Assembly (NCBI GenBank): GCA_007258455.2
Contig: VDFB02254991.1
Span: forward strand, 62,001 to 126,000
DNA: 64,000 nucleotides
Origin: Sequoia sempervirens
Taxonomy: Eukaryota > Streptophyta > Pinopsida > Cupressales > Cupressaceae
Direction of reading: 5' to 3'
Shown: positions 1 to 11,514 of the stretch, piece by piece
How positions within the stretch are numbered: position 1 is the first letter of the stretch
Layout of the letters: each line of letters begins with the position of its first letter
Notes under the pieces: model-generated
The model's database searches: none
Told to the model about the DNA's origin: nothing
The model's input: only the letters and a program-made list of their open reading frames with translations
Position numbers and translations under genes: made by a program

Positions 1-252
1 AAAAAAAATTCAGATTACAACTATTCATCTTCCATGTGACACCAAGAAAATGCAAAAGCTATTATGACAATATTTAGGTAGCATGACAATATTTTGCAAC
101 TACATACTAACTCACCCCCTAATGACTCAACCCGACTCAAACACCTAAGAAATAGTCTTATAAGACCTTACTATATGAAATGGACTCAAGTTAAAAAAAA
201 ATTCAACATTTGACCCCTCTTGGGGCATGAAAGCCTAGGTGCCCTTGCACCA
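1..252 (-). repeat. LTR end of small element E, copy 1 (cut by window edge)
   Basis: This stretch is nearly identical to 30192-30443, the end of the right LTR of element E, and is also similar to 27655-27895. It ends in TGCACCA, like the other LTR copies. The rest of the LTR lies left of the window. In this copy too, the LTR abuts the glutamine-rich gag of element A, so it is the same insertion junction as at 30443/30444. Confidence 0.8.
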
Positions 253-2220
253 CACATGCCCTAGCTTTACAACTCACACAACAAGCTTATCAGCAATCTA
301 TCCAACAACAACAACATCAATAAGCAGCTGTAGTAGCACAACAATAGAAGAAACAACAACAAGCCATCCAAAAACAACAAGTAGGATTAACGGCACAACA
401 AGCAACACAACAACAACAAGCAACCTTAGCGGCACAACAAGCAACACAACAACAACAAAAATAAGTAGCCTTAGCAGCATAGCAAGCAACCTCAACACAA
501 CAACAACATCAAGTTCATCAAGAAGCCTTTTCAGCACAACAACAACAATAGGTCCAACAACAAGCCCCAGTGGCACAACAACAACAACAATCCCAACAAG
601 GAGCCTTGATGACTCAATAGCAACAACAAGTCTTACTAGCTCAATAGTATACCCAACAACAACAACAACCAAGTTCCTACTATAATCCTCAACAAAACAT
701 CATCAATAATTATGTGTTAGGAACATATACATCAACACCTCAATCACCTTCATAGAATCTCAAACCACCATACACCCCATACAATACCTTATCATATCAG
801 AATCTCACATACAACTCATTTGTCATCCCAACATATGTTCTTCCACCAAACCCGCAAGAAGATCTAGCATCACAACTTAAGGCCTCGTCACAAGAAATGT
901 AGGATCTTTGAATGGGAAAGAAAAAGAAGCTCCATACACAAAATATATGTTCATATCCATTTGATTGAAACATTGCAATAGTACCATTCCCTCCCAGCTT
1001 TAAAATCACCAAATTCGATAAATATAAGGGGAGAGGAAGTCTGGTGGACCATGTCAAAGAGTTTAACATCATGTGTATGGAGGTGGCCTACAATGATTCA
1101 TATTCAATGCATCTCTTCCCTCAAAGTTTAATAGGTCCTGCAATGGATTGGTTTTCACAACTGCCTCCCAGTATCAAAACTTTCCAAGAAATCATCGATA
1201 AAATTCATCGATCACTTCTCCTTTAATCTTGACATGGACGTAACTATAAAATAACTATACACTATCAGACAAAACAAAGGAAAATATTTTGCTAATTTCT
1301 TACAATGGTGGAGACAAAGAGCTAGTAAGAGCAAGTGGCCTCTTCCTGATGAACAACAAGTGTGGATAATCATCACAAATATAGATCTAGATCTATCCTT
1401 CCACTTAAAAATGTAGTGCATCATATCTTATGATGAGCTTGTCCCTAGAGCCCTTAACATTGAGAGAGCTCTAATCTCATAGGGAAACACCCAAGCTTAC
1501 AAAGATAATCGCCCATTAACTAGTTCAAATGCCAAGCCTCGTATCTAGGCTATGAACAAGAACGTAACAAATTATGGTGTGGTAGATGCTAAGGTGGTCC
1601 TCAGTGCTCCTAGACCATACAATAATAACATTTATAACATTTAATCAACCGTGCAACAAAAAACTCCTCCTTAGAACAAGCATATCAATAACACCAAAAA
1701 ACAACAAAGGTGAACCCCTAATAAGAGCAACTATCCTAAACTTAAGTACACATAGTTAACAAAACCCATTGAAGCCATCATGAAGAAGTTGGTAGAGTCA
1801 AACCTGATAATGGTTCCCAACTTTGAAAACTACCAAGAACCATAATAAAAACCATCCTGGTACAACAAGAATGATCTTTGTGACCTTCACAAGATCAAAG
1901 GACACAAAATGAAAAACTGGATGAGGCTCAAAAATATTATCCAAGGCCTCATAGAGAATAACATCATATGTGTTGAGGTACCAGCCAAGAATTGGGATCT
2001 TAAGATATACAAGAACCTTATTCCAGATCATAGAAAAGGGAATAACAATGGAAAAGCTAAGGATTACACAAAAGCGCAACATACCTATTCCAATGTGGTC
2101 ATTTCCTGTGATAGTGTCATTAGTATCGTCACCATCAAAGGACCTAGTGTGGAATATGGAGTCACCACACGATGTAGAAAAATCATCATCCAAGGAGTCC
2201 CATCTCAATCTAGGGCATAA
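253..2220 (+). pseudogene. gag: Ty3/Tat gag, element A copy 1 (broken)
   Basis: This is decayed Gag of a Tat-lineage Ty3 element. The first 450 bases are a CAA-rich tract that reads as glutamine runs in the frame beginning at the gcc of base 258. The Ser/Thr-rich reading of the same bases is a shadow frame. From about 1000 follows a retrotransposon gag domain (FKITKFDKYKG, DHVKEFNIMC, PAMDWFSQLP, then LYTIRQNKGKSFANFLQWW). A one-base frameshift near 1198 separates its halves. Near 1870-1955 is a degenerate zinc knuckle (CDLHKIKGHKMKNW, final Cys changed to Trp) followed by RLKNIIQGLIE, typical of Tat Gag. Many in-frame stops are TAG or TAA where Gln would be expected. The frameshift and most stops recur in the copy at 30444-32370, so they predate the duplication. 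Confidence 0.82.
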
Positions 2221-3691
2221 CCTACTTTTCCAATATCAAATCCTAGCAAGTATAATCTCCTAGATCAACTTAAGAATACCCCCACATAGATATCAATCTT
2301 AGAACTATTGAGCCTATCCCCCACACAAAGGGAAATCTTAGAGAAAGCTTTATCAAAGTCATCCATCCCGAGGATATTGATACAAATCAATTTCAAGCTA
2401 TGGTAGGGCATATTACTAATCATCTTCTCACCTTCTCAAATCAACACCTACCATCACAACCATCTCATAACCATGATTTACACCTTGAGGTTGTCATTCT
2501 TAAGAACAAGGTCAAAAAAGTATTAGTATATGGAGGTGTTGGTTTGAACATTTGCACCCTTCAGTTAATCAAGAACCTGGGCTATTTAGAGGATACTATT
2601 GATAAAGAAAAGAGTACCATTATTAGAGAATATGATGACCAAGAGTGGGTATCACAAGGCATCATTGCATTACCCATCCAAATGGGACCCATCATTGTAG
2701 AAACTACATGCCAAGTGTTAGACCTTGATCTTCCCTACAACATTCTACTTGGTTGTCCATGGATTCATGCCCTAAAAGTTGTAGCCTTGACCTATCATTA
2801 ATGTGTAAAGTTTCCCTTTGAGGGTAGAGAAATTACCATCCATGGAGATCCTGAGCCTTTTTACTACTGCAAGAATCTTGATGCCAAGTTCTATAAGATC
2901 CCCCAAATACCCAAGAATGATAAAGGGCCTACACCATCTACCTGATTTGTTGACCCATCATCCCTTGCATCAACCTCGGGAACAAAAATACCTATTGTGC
3001 AAAGCATTTCCAATATCAAAGTAGTGATCAAGGATGATGGTTGTGGAAACTATAAGCTAATGAAGAATACCTTTGTCTTAGGAGAGCTACCTCCCCCTCA
3101 ATCACATAGGAAACCCACATCTGGCAATAAAGAGCCCAAGACGGTCAAGATGGTAGCTACTACCTTCACTAAGTGGGGGGATTTGAACCAAGAAGATGTC
3201 AATGAGGAAGATGTCTCTAAACTTCTCTATCAAGATGAACGACTTGTCCCCACTCTTCCCATGGAAGATGATAACAAAGGCTTGCAGCTAATGAAGGGAA
3301 TGGGCTATAAAAAAAATGTGAAGGAAGGACATAATGATAATGGTTCTCTAGAACAAATCATTCCTAAGAAATGACTAAAGAATCCTAGCCTAGGTTGTAC
3401 TAATAGCAAGGTCACCCTTACTGGAAAAGGTACTTCTACTAAATGGGTTGAGGCTTTGTCTTGGTTACTTACATCACGTGATATAAACTTAGATGACTTC
3501 CCCCTTGATTTTTTTGACCTATTTGAGAGAAACTCCCTCTTCATAATATCCATAACATCCTTCACCCCAAGCAATCAACTGATTGAAATATGCCTAGTGT
3601 ACCCATAGCTTATTGACATGGAACAACAAGGACCACCGATTCTATATTTATTTGAAAATGATGAAGCAATCTCAAAATTCATGGGGATCCA
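2221..3691 (+). pseudogene. Ty3/Tat aspartic protease region, copy 1 (broken)
   Basis: This is the retropepsin-like part of the Tat polyprotein. It starts with the Gag-protease linker (ISILELLSLSPTQREILEKA). The protease core at about 2490-2800 has KVLVYGGVGLNICTLQLI where an Asp-containing D-[DG]-G-A-G site is expected, so the catalytic Asp reads Tyr. It ends with the family motif NILLGCPWIHALK near 2745. The reading continues (FEGREITIHGDPEPFYYC) with an in-frame stop just after the core, towards the RT that in the other copy lies beyond element B. About 318-320 bases here (2981-3300) are missing from the copy at 33128. The region stops at 3691, where the LTR of element B begins. Confidence 0.8.
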
Positions 3692-4670
3692 TGTTAAAGA
3701 TCCAAGATACTGAGAGGGGGGGTGAATCAGTATCTTAAATTTTTTGATTAGATACCATCCAATTATTCCAATGCAAAAAATAGTAGAAATAAATAAAAGC
3801 ATTAATAAACATAAGACCAAAGAACGCAAGAACACCAATATTTTTACGTGGAAAACCCAAAATGGGAAAAACAACGGTGAGTGTTAGCTCACAATATTGT
3901 ATAACCAGTTATACAATATTACAAAATGGGTGGCTCACTGTCAGGACTCACTATCCAAAAACAAAAGCTCGTTGCCTACAGAATTACAACAATTGAATGG
4001 CTTTCAGCCATAAAATAAACTGACAGAGTACACCTAATAAGTGAAAATTTAGTTCCAATGTAGCTTAGTAAATGGACTTAACACATTTCATTATGTTCGC
4101 ACTTCTTTTCTTCTTCACACATAAGACACACACATATCTTCAAAAACTATTTGTTATAGATATACCCAATCTTCTTCACAAGCATCAATTAGGTCAACCT
4201 AGTTAGATGCACTTCATATTTACCAAAAATACAATATTTCGGCTACAAGCTTTAAAAAAGATAACTCACATGCTTCAACAAGTCAGCATAGGCTAAAAAT
4301 AGGTCACACATATATCCGCATAACAAAACTATTTTTCACCTTTGTACAATTTACTAAGGAATTTGGCTAGAAATTAGACTTCAAACCAAAAAGAAAGAAA
4401 AAAATTGTAAAAGCACCAGATACATGAAGTCTCAATATAACGTGCTCCCAACATCTGTAAACCATTTCCCAAAATTGCAAGCAACAATGCTCACCAGAAA
4501 ACAAATATAGATCAACATACTGGAGAATTTTAATAAAATACCAGTTCAGATACCAGACTAGAATACCAGAGTAACTTTAGTCTTGATCTTGCAGTTGCAA
4601 CTCATATATCATGGTGACATCAATGACAAAAAAAAAGTAACAGAATGAGATGTTCTTCATTTTTCCAACA
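3692..4670 (-). repeat. LTR of copia-type element B, copy 1
   Basis: The plus-strand ends are TGTTAAAGATCC and TTTTTCCAACA. It is nearly identical to 33522-34500 and clearly more diverged from 39634-40619. The element lies on the minus strand, so this is its 3' LTR. It is inserted into the Tat polyprotein at exactly the same base as in the other copy. Confidence 0.9.
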
Positions 4671-4684
4671 ATCTCCCCCTTTTT
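4671..4684 (-). promoter_or_regulatory. Polypurine tract of element B, copy 1
   Basis: On the minus strand this reads AAAAAGGGGGAGAT followed directly by TGTTGG, the classic polypurine tract and LTR start of plant copia-type elements. It primes plus-strand DNA synthesis and fixes the element's orientation. Confidence 0.85.
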
Positions 4685-4841
4685 CATTGATGGCAGCATG
4701 TGCCAAAACCAAAAAGAATATTTACAGAGTTCTTCTCCCCTATCACTAACAATTCACCACTTCACCCCCCCTTTGACATTAAGGACAAAGGGTGTGCCAA
4801 AAACAATTGAAAAACATTAAAACAAAGAAATATGTATCAAC

Positions 4842-7512
4842 TGGAAGATGAGGAGCCTTGAAGCTCCTTCAGAATACCTTCCTAGACTGTTTTTCCTTTT
4901 TCCAAGCCTTCCTTTGCTACAGTCAACATCTTTATTTTCTCAAGTTTTTCAGTGCATGCCAGAGCTTCTCCAACCGGAGAATATTCCATTCTTACAATAT
5001 CACTTAATAGACTGAATTTATTGATGATTTCTTCTTTCTATTTCAGCAATGCAACAATTTTTTCTCTATGGATAGCGATGCCCGTCCAGATTGATCATTC
5101 CTTATCTTTAGAAACACTATAAGTACCAGAAACAGTAGATAACTGGGACTCAATGGAGTCCATGACAATATTGATATTCTGAGTGGCATCCGACCACTTC
5201 AAGTAGTAAGATAGAACATCTGCTTTAGATTCACACACTTTCATGGCTTCCAAACTCTTCTTGACACAGGAGTGTGCCAGAGCACATTTGTCATGCAAAG
5301 CCAACAGCCTCTTCTCCACCAAGTTTTCTTTTATCTCTTGTCTTATCTTTTCATTAAGTCTAGAGGAATACTCTTTGAAGGAGTCTAACAATAATCTCAT
5401 ATTTTCAATAGGGGCAAGAGATGTGTCAATGGATGCACCAAGTATAGTTTCTTGTAATTCTTTCAGAGCATCTCCTATCAGTTCCATTCCCTTCTGATGT
5501 GTTTCAAGAATTTATTTTCTTTTGGATGCTTGCATTGCCTCACCCAACACAACTTGATGAACTAAAGACATATTTTCCACATCAACATAACCCTTAATCA
5601 TAGGAAGTTTCAAAAGTTCCTAGAGAATAATCGGTTGAAATCTAATTTTCTTAGATAACAAACCTTTAGATATATCACTACCAGAAGACGAATCACCAGG
5701 ATGCTTCAGAGATTTTACAATCTATTTTTATTCTTCATTTTTCCTGGAGGATTCCCCAACTATCTTTTCTTCCTCTCCCTCTAGTACCTCTTCCTCATTT
5801 TCATCTTTGACCTGTTCTTTCTCGGGATTATCTTGACTTTCTTCTTCATTTCCCTGACCATCACCTTCATTATTGCCATTATTTTCTTCCTCATTACTTT
5901 GCTTTTTTTTTCCTTTTTCTTCTTCAGTATGCTCCAGAGGAGCATCATTATGTATTTCAGGGTCATTTTCTACTTCATTCTACTCACTAACTTCATTACC
6001 AATATTAATTTCAACATTAAAATTGTCAAGAATATTTTCATTACCTGTTTCCAAAGGAACACTTTCCTCAGCTTTTTCAGCAGCAACATCATCACCAGTT
6101 TTGATCATACCATATTTTTCTATTATCTCCTAGATAATTTTAGTTGTTTCCTTCCTCACATTCCTTGTCAACTTCTTGTTTCTTTTCATCAACATATTTA
6201 ACCTACCGTTCATTGAGAAAATTTTAGCACAGATCTTCTTTAGGGATTCCAGATCATTAGGGGTCAAAGAGGGCTTGATCTTATTATATGCTACATTTCT
6301 AATCTTTTCTTCAAACACAACATCCTCAGATCTTCTTTTCATTATATCATCCCACATGCTTTTAGGAACATCTTTCTTTATGTTATCCCATTTTACTTCT
6401 AAGACAATGACACTCAATAACAACTAAAAGTAGTGTTTTCTTGTCTTCTTCTCCAACTTCATCAAAGCATTGAGTTGTGGGTTGAAGCATATTTTCAAAA
6501 GTAAACAAATCATTAAGATTTGGCTGAAGTTTATATCAAGGACCAAAACTTACCAGAATATCTTGTTCATCTTTCTGGTCGGCAGAGGTTTCATCAGTTA
6601 CCTTGGCCTTCTTTGATTCAGGCTTGGTGTGCACATGTATACAAAAATCATGTTCTTCTTCATCTTCAGAAGATGACACAATATGTACTCTTTTAGAACC
6701 AACAACATCTATGGATGCACCTTCTTAGGAGGGTAAAATCCCTCGTCTTCATCATCTTGATCATCTATGACACTCATGCTCTTCTCTCTTGTTTCCTTTT
6801 CTTTCCTTCCTCTCTTAGCAAGGGCGACCAGAGGAGTCTCTTTCCTCTTCCCAAATCTAGTGGTAGGTCTGGAGGAAACATGACCTTTACCTTTATTATC
6901 CTTTCCAGGTTTAGTCCCAGCTGCAGGGGTTGCAAGGGATTTTGCAGAGGTATTTCTACTAGATCTTCTTAGACCAAATGATTCTACCGCTCTTTGTGCA
7001 GCCTTATCCCTTCCAAGGGAAATCTCCTCATCATTAAAAGCAATATCCTTAAGTGTTTTCTCCACTTTCTTCCTAATCTTAGGCTTCTGTTGTTCCATAT
7101 GAATTTCCATAGACTTCTCTATATATGTCCCAATTCTAGGTTCATTGGGGTCCTTTAGATTATTCAGCAACATCTGTACATAGCCTTCAACTTCTTCTGT
7201 TATCTCATATCCAAGAGGTTGAATCCATATAGTTCAAGGTTCTATGACCTCAATCATGCATTCATTAGTGGAGACATGAAATATGATTTCATGCTTATAC
7301 TTCTCCACAATTTTCCTCAAAATTCTATCTCTTTCATTCATATTTCTTTTAAATATTGCAAAGAAATTTGTTAGGGCATCCTCTTAAGCATTCAAATTTC
7401 CAAGATTATGCATGTGCTCAAAAATATGATGTCCCACTGGTTTGGATGGGTTTTAGAATACATCTTCACTTTTTCCTAGAAGCTTCTTCATGAAGTAAAA
7501 CAATAAACATAT
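4842..7512 (-). pseudogene. ORF2 of element B, copy 1, truncated by element C
   Basis: This minus-strand copy of the unrecognised second ORF of element B is almost identical to 34672-37345. Only the C-terminal three quarters remain, because element C is inserted at 7512. In reading order it has a conserved globular part, a Lys/Arg-rich linker (7173 to 6709, RRSSRNTSAKS, TTRFGKRKETP), a helical stretch (6423 to 6130), a long Glu/Asn/Asp-rich acidic stretch (about 6060 to 5740) and a C-terminal helical part (5487 to 4900). Several stops interrupt it. One Glu codon present at 36142-36144 is absent here. I recognise no catalytic domain and in particular no integrase, reverse transcriptase or RNase H. 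Confidence 0.65.
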
Positions 7513-8046
7513 TGTTAGAAGATTAATCTTTACTTGGTAAAGGTTATTCTTTAATTGTAATTATTAATTAACTTGTAGGAATATTCCAAAGGAATCCCTA
7601 CAAGTCTTTTGTCTTTTTTGTCATCTCACACATGTGTGAGGATGGCTTATTTTTTAATTCCTTTATTAAGGAATATTTGTAACCACCTCCTTAAGAGGTG
7701 ACACTTTGCACACACATAGATGAATAGTGGCATTCATTGAGTTGGGAGTTACATTCTAACTCCTTCGTCTCACCTCTACTTATTGAGGTGCCTCTCCTCT
7801 CATTCTTCAAGATTCAAGCAAGCAAGCCAAGGCTGAAGCTCTCTCTCTCTTTGTATTATTCTTTAGGCATTTTTCCTCCATTCATAATATTGGGGTTTTT
7901 TCTTGTTTTTCTCCCCTTAACAAATTCTTGTGTCTCTCTTGCTTTGGTGGTGCTTGGTTTGGCTATTTCAATTTATTTGGTAATCTCTTTCCTTCAAACA
8001 ATTGCTCTTTATTAGTACTTTCCATTGCTCTTTTTATTTCCTTTCA
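7513..8046 (+). repeat. 5' LTR of copia-type element C
   Basis: The 534-base LTR begins TGTTAGAAGATT and ends TTTCA, followed immediately by the primer site TGGTATCAGAGC. It interrupts ORF2 of element B after CATAT (7508-7512). The other copy of the block has the same sequence uninterrupted at 37341-37345, so the left junction is exact. Its partner LTR is not in the window, because the element runs into the gap at 9153. Confidence 0.88.
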
Positions 8047-8058
8047 TGGTATCAGAGC
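8047..8058 (+). promoter_or_regulatory. Primer binding site of element C (initiator Met tRNA type)
   Basis: TGGTATCAGAGC directly follows the LTR. It is the standard plant copia primer site, complementary to the 3' end of initiator methionine tRNA. Confidence 0.9.
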
Positions 8059-9152
8059 TTGGTATTACTAATCTTTTGTGAGCTACATTGTTGAAGGTTT
8101 ACCAAGTTTTTAGGCACACCATTGGAGGCACTCTAAGAGAGAAGGAGAAGAGCCAAATAGTCTAATCTTGCTTCTTGTTTAATAATAGTTTTCTAACCCT
8201 TGTGCAATAATTTTTTTATCTAAAGATTTCTAAGTTCTTTGGTTTTCAAATTTCAAAGCAATATATTTTGCATGCACGTTTTTTATTTGCATAAAATTAA
8301 AAAACCCTCTAATAAAGGGTTATTTTTCAAAAAAAATAGAACAGATCATTAGTTTGTAATTTGTTTGCAATAAATCCGTAAAAAATCACTATATTTTACA
8401 TTTCTTTTAAAAAAATTCAAATTTTTTTTAGGGCTCTAACCCTATTTTAACTCAGATTTGTTTTTTAATAAATACAAAATATATATTTAAAAAAAACTCT
8501 ACCAAACTAATCAAATATCTATTAAATCTTATCTTTAAAAAAATAAAAATAAACCCTATTTTTTTGAGGGTTACAAAACCCTCCTTTATAATCTTTGTTT
8601 TTCTTTTTTTTTCATATTTATATCAAATAATAAAAAAATCCTAAACCCTAACAAAATTTTTTGCAGAGATAAATAAAATCTTCAAAGTTTGTAGGATTTC
8701 GGCCCACTTTTAGGTTGAACCCCCCTTTGTTGGTGCTTTGTTCGCTTCACCTGTGGCCCTCCCCCCGCTCCCCTGCCTCTGCGACCTCAGCCTTGACCTC
8801 TGCCCCTGCCCTTCGTTGCTCATCCACGATCTCCTTTCGCACTTAATATTCTTTGAAACCCTAATTTCTTTGTTTGCTCGTCCAAATCTTCCCCTTTTTC
8901 ATTAAATCTTTTTCTAAATCTTCGTTTCAAATTCTTTAAAGCCTGCATTTGTTTTTTTTTCTGTTTTATGTTAAAATATAAAAAGCCCGCTCGACGCCCG
9001 TCCTCACCTGAGACTCCCTTAATCTTCAAAGCATAAGTTTTTAAAAAAAATCTTTCATTTTAACTTTTAAAATAAGGAATCTTACCTTCTTTTTTTTAAA
9101 AAGGCCCGATTACTTTTTAAGGTAAGAACTTTTACTTTTAAGTAAATTTTTT
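8059..9152 (+). mobile_element. 5' leader of element C, no coding region seen
   Basis: About 1.1 kb lie between the primer site and the assembly gap. It is mostly A/T-rich with poly-A and poly-T runs, apart from a pyrimidine-rich, more GC-rich patch at 8700-8830. I find no gag-like reading on the plus strand, so either the coding part lies in the gap or the element is degenerate. Confidence 0.6.
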
Positions 9153-9252
9153 NNNNNNNNNNNNNNNNNNNNNNNNNNNNNNNNNNNNNNNNNNNNNNNN
9201 NNNNNNNNNNNNNNNNNNNNNNNNNNNNNNNNNNNNNNNNNNNNNNNNNNNN
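9153..9252. other. Assembly gap (100 N)
   Basis: Exactly 100 N, a common placeholder for a gap of unknown size. The rest of element C, and whatever should follow the duplicated block in copy 1, may be missing here. The order of sequence on the two sides rests on scaffolding alone. Confidence 0.99.
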
Positions 9253-10048
9253 AAAACATCAAACTCTCTCTTACTTTTCTAACCATGCAATTTTTCCTAC
9301 ATTTTAGATATGTTAATGTATTGATTTTTAATTTATTTTGTTAATATCTTTTCTTATGTTAGAAACTTATATATAGTATTTTTTTGGCATTTTTAATCCA
9401 TTCTTCTAAATTTGAAACAACTTATATTTTTACATTCTAGACTTTATTATATTCAATTCCAAAAAAAGTGAATGGTGATAAGTTTACAAAATATTAGGGA
9501 GGAGCATGCTCAATTTTTTATTTTTCAAGATATTTCCACCTTGAAAATTAACAAAAAGTCATATATTCATTAAAAAATTACTAGAAAAATTAGGCATAAA
9601 CTACATGGTGTTAACTATTTTTCTATTGAAGTAAATTTTGAAATATTTAAAAAAGTTAAGATTTTAGGGGGGAGCACACTAGACACTATTATTTTTTTCT
9701 ATAAAAAATAGGAGCACAATACATGTGCTCTTTCTATTTGAACCCCTCAATCTGCACCATTTTAAAAAATAAATTAGTAGTTTAGAAAGTAGATTCAAAG
9801 CACTATGACTCTTGTTCTTGTCATATTTTTTTAATTTTGAATGTAACTATCTTCACTTTTTCATCCAAGATCATTTTTTACTGATTTCAAATAAAAATGG
9901 CCACATAAGTCTCCTTTTTGGTCCCCCCATTTCCATGCACATACCATTATCATGTTTACTATATTCCTAAAATATGTTCTCCATAGTGGGTGTGGGATTT
10001 TTGCATGATACCATGGTTTTGTTCTCCATTATTTTGGTCAAACCATTT
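9253..10048. other. AT-rich unassigned DNA
   Basis: No coding region or recognised repeat. Short A and T runs only, ending at the terminus of TIR element F1. Confidence 0.5.
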
Positions 10049-10850
10049 GGGTATGTGTAGGATCATGATGGGCCAAAAAGTGGCGATATGATGGGTATGT
10101 GTAGGGTATGTGGCTGACGACTTTTTTTTTTACCCAAAATTGATGCAACGAAAAGGGATTTTAAAGGAGATTCTTAGCTTTCCACCAATATAAATTATGC
10201 TTTACTTTGAATTTAATAAATTATTATTATTCATTTTCTATTTGAATTACAACTAAAGTCCTTATTGATAGGCTAATTGAAAAACATTTATAGCTTTCAA
10301 ACGGTATCACATTTTTTGAATCCAAAACATGTGTCACATTCTATGCTTCGCATAATATAAGATTCAAAAAAAAAAAAAATTGAATTTCATCAAGTTTTGA
10401 CCAAGTTAAGGTGAGTGGGACATATGAGTTTTTTTTATATTTTTTTAAAGTTGTAATAAAAATTCATAATTAATTATTTACTTCAAAAAATTACAAAAAA
10501 TATGCATCACATCCAGTCCTCTACTTATATCTAAAATATTATAAAAATTATTATCATTTTATTATGGTTTAGAATTGGTTAAAGCCAGTGAGACACCTAC
10601 TTCTTTTTTTCCCTAAAATTTAAGTACTACTACATTGAAATTTCAAATTTTCACAAATAGATTTAAAAAAAAAAAAAAAACTAGTAGTTTAGAAACTACA
10701 TTCAATTTGCTACAGATTCTATTCTTACATATTTTTGAAATAATATAGATAACTTATTCAAATTTTTACGTCAAGTTGCTTAACTCTAATTTTTCTGAAT
10801 ATTTCGCCACTTAAGGGCCTATTTTTTCCATCATGATCTTGCACATACCC
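10049..10850. mobile_element. TIR DNA element F1 (MITE-like)
   Basis: An 802-base non-coding element with terminal inverted repeats. The left end reads GGGTATGTGTAGGATCATGA, and the right end on the opposite strand reads GGGTATGTGCAAGATCATGA. Weaker inverted similarity (AGTGGCGA) continues inward. ATTT flanks both ends (10045-10048 and 10851-10854). It is homologous end to end to 15899-16660. No transposase is encoded. I cannot place the superfamily with confidence. Confidence 0.8.
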
Positions 10851-10854
10851 ATTT

Positions 10855-11514
10855 ATGGCTTTCCTCGCTCTTTATCCATATATTAAAGATGTGAGATAGT
10901 AGTTTGATATTGTGTTTTATAGGTTCACAAGTGGTACCAAAATATTTTTAGAGTGTAGAGTGAAGTGTATTGATATTGTATCATGATCATTATAAATTAA
11001 TACATACTTATCCTCTTTCTATAGCAGAGTTATTTCTTGAAATGAATTTTCCACATAAATCTATATTATTACTATGGTTTTTCATTTTATTTTATTATTG
11101 AATAATGCTTCCACACTCGATGTTTATTAGGTAATCCACTATTAATATATTAGATTCATATTTGCATATAGATTGGAGATTCTTTATTGTAATAATTTCA
11201 CCTTGTTTCTCAATATCACTCTTATCTCTTTTAGAGCCCACAATAGCTATGATTGATCAAGACACCATTCAATATTAGTGTAGTCTCAACACCATTGCTA
11301 TGAAAAATTGAAAAAGAGAAAAACATAACTTTTTTATGATACTCCTATTTAATAATAATAAAAATGAAAGGTTACATATAACACAACTTTGGTGAAGAGT
11401 ATTATGAATAAACTTAAAAAAAATTGTTCTTTTAATGACACAAATGCTTTTATTTATTAGCTTTATTTTGATTAAAAAGATATTAAATTTATTAAAAATT
11501 GAAAGTATGAATTT
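10855..11514. other. AT-rich unassigned DNA
   Basis: No coding region or recognised repeat between element F1 and the left LTR of element D. Confidence 0.5.

Noticed and set aside
239..685. Thr/Ser-rich open frame on the plus strand and Val/Leu-rich frame on the minus strand (also 30430-30837)
   Set aside because: Both are shadows of a CAA triplet repeat. The frame that joins the upstream and downstream Gag sequence reads as glutamine runs.
5833..6201. Phe/Ile-rich plus-strand frame that looks like a membrane protein (also 35663-36031)
   Set aside because: It is the complement of the acidic Glu/Asn-rich stretch of ORF2 on the minus strand. The GAA-rich sense strand creates the hydrophobic antisense.
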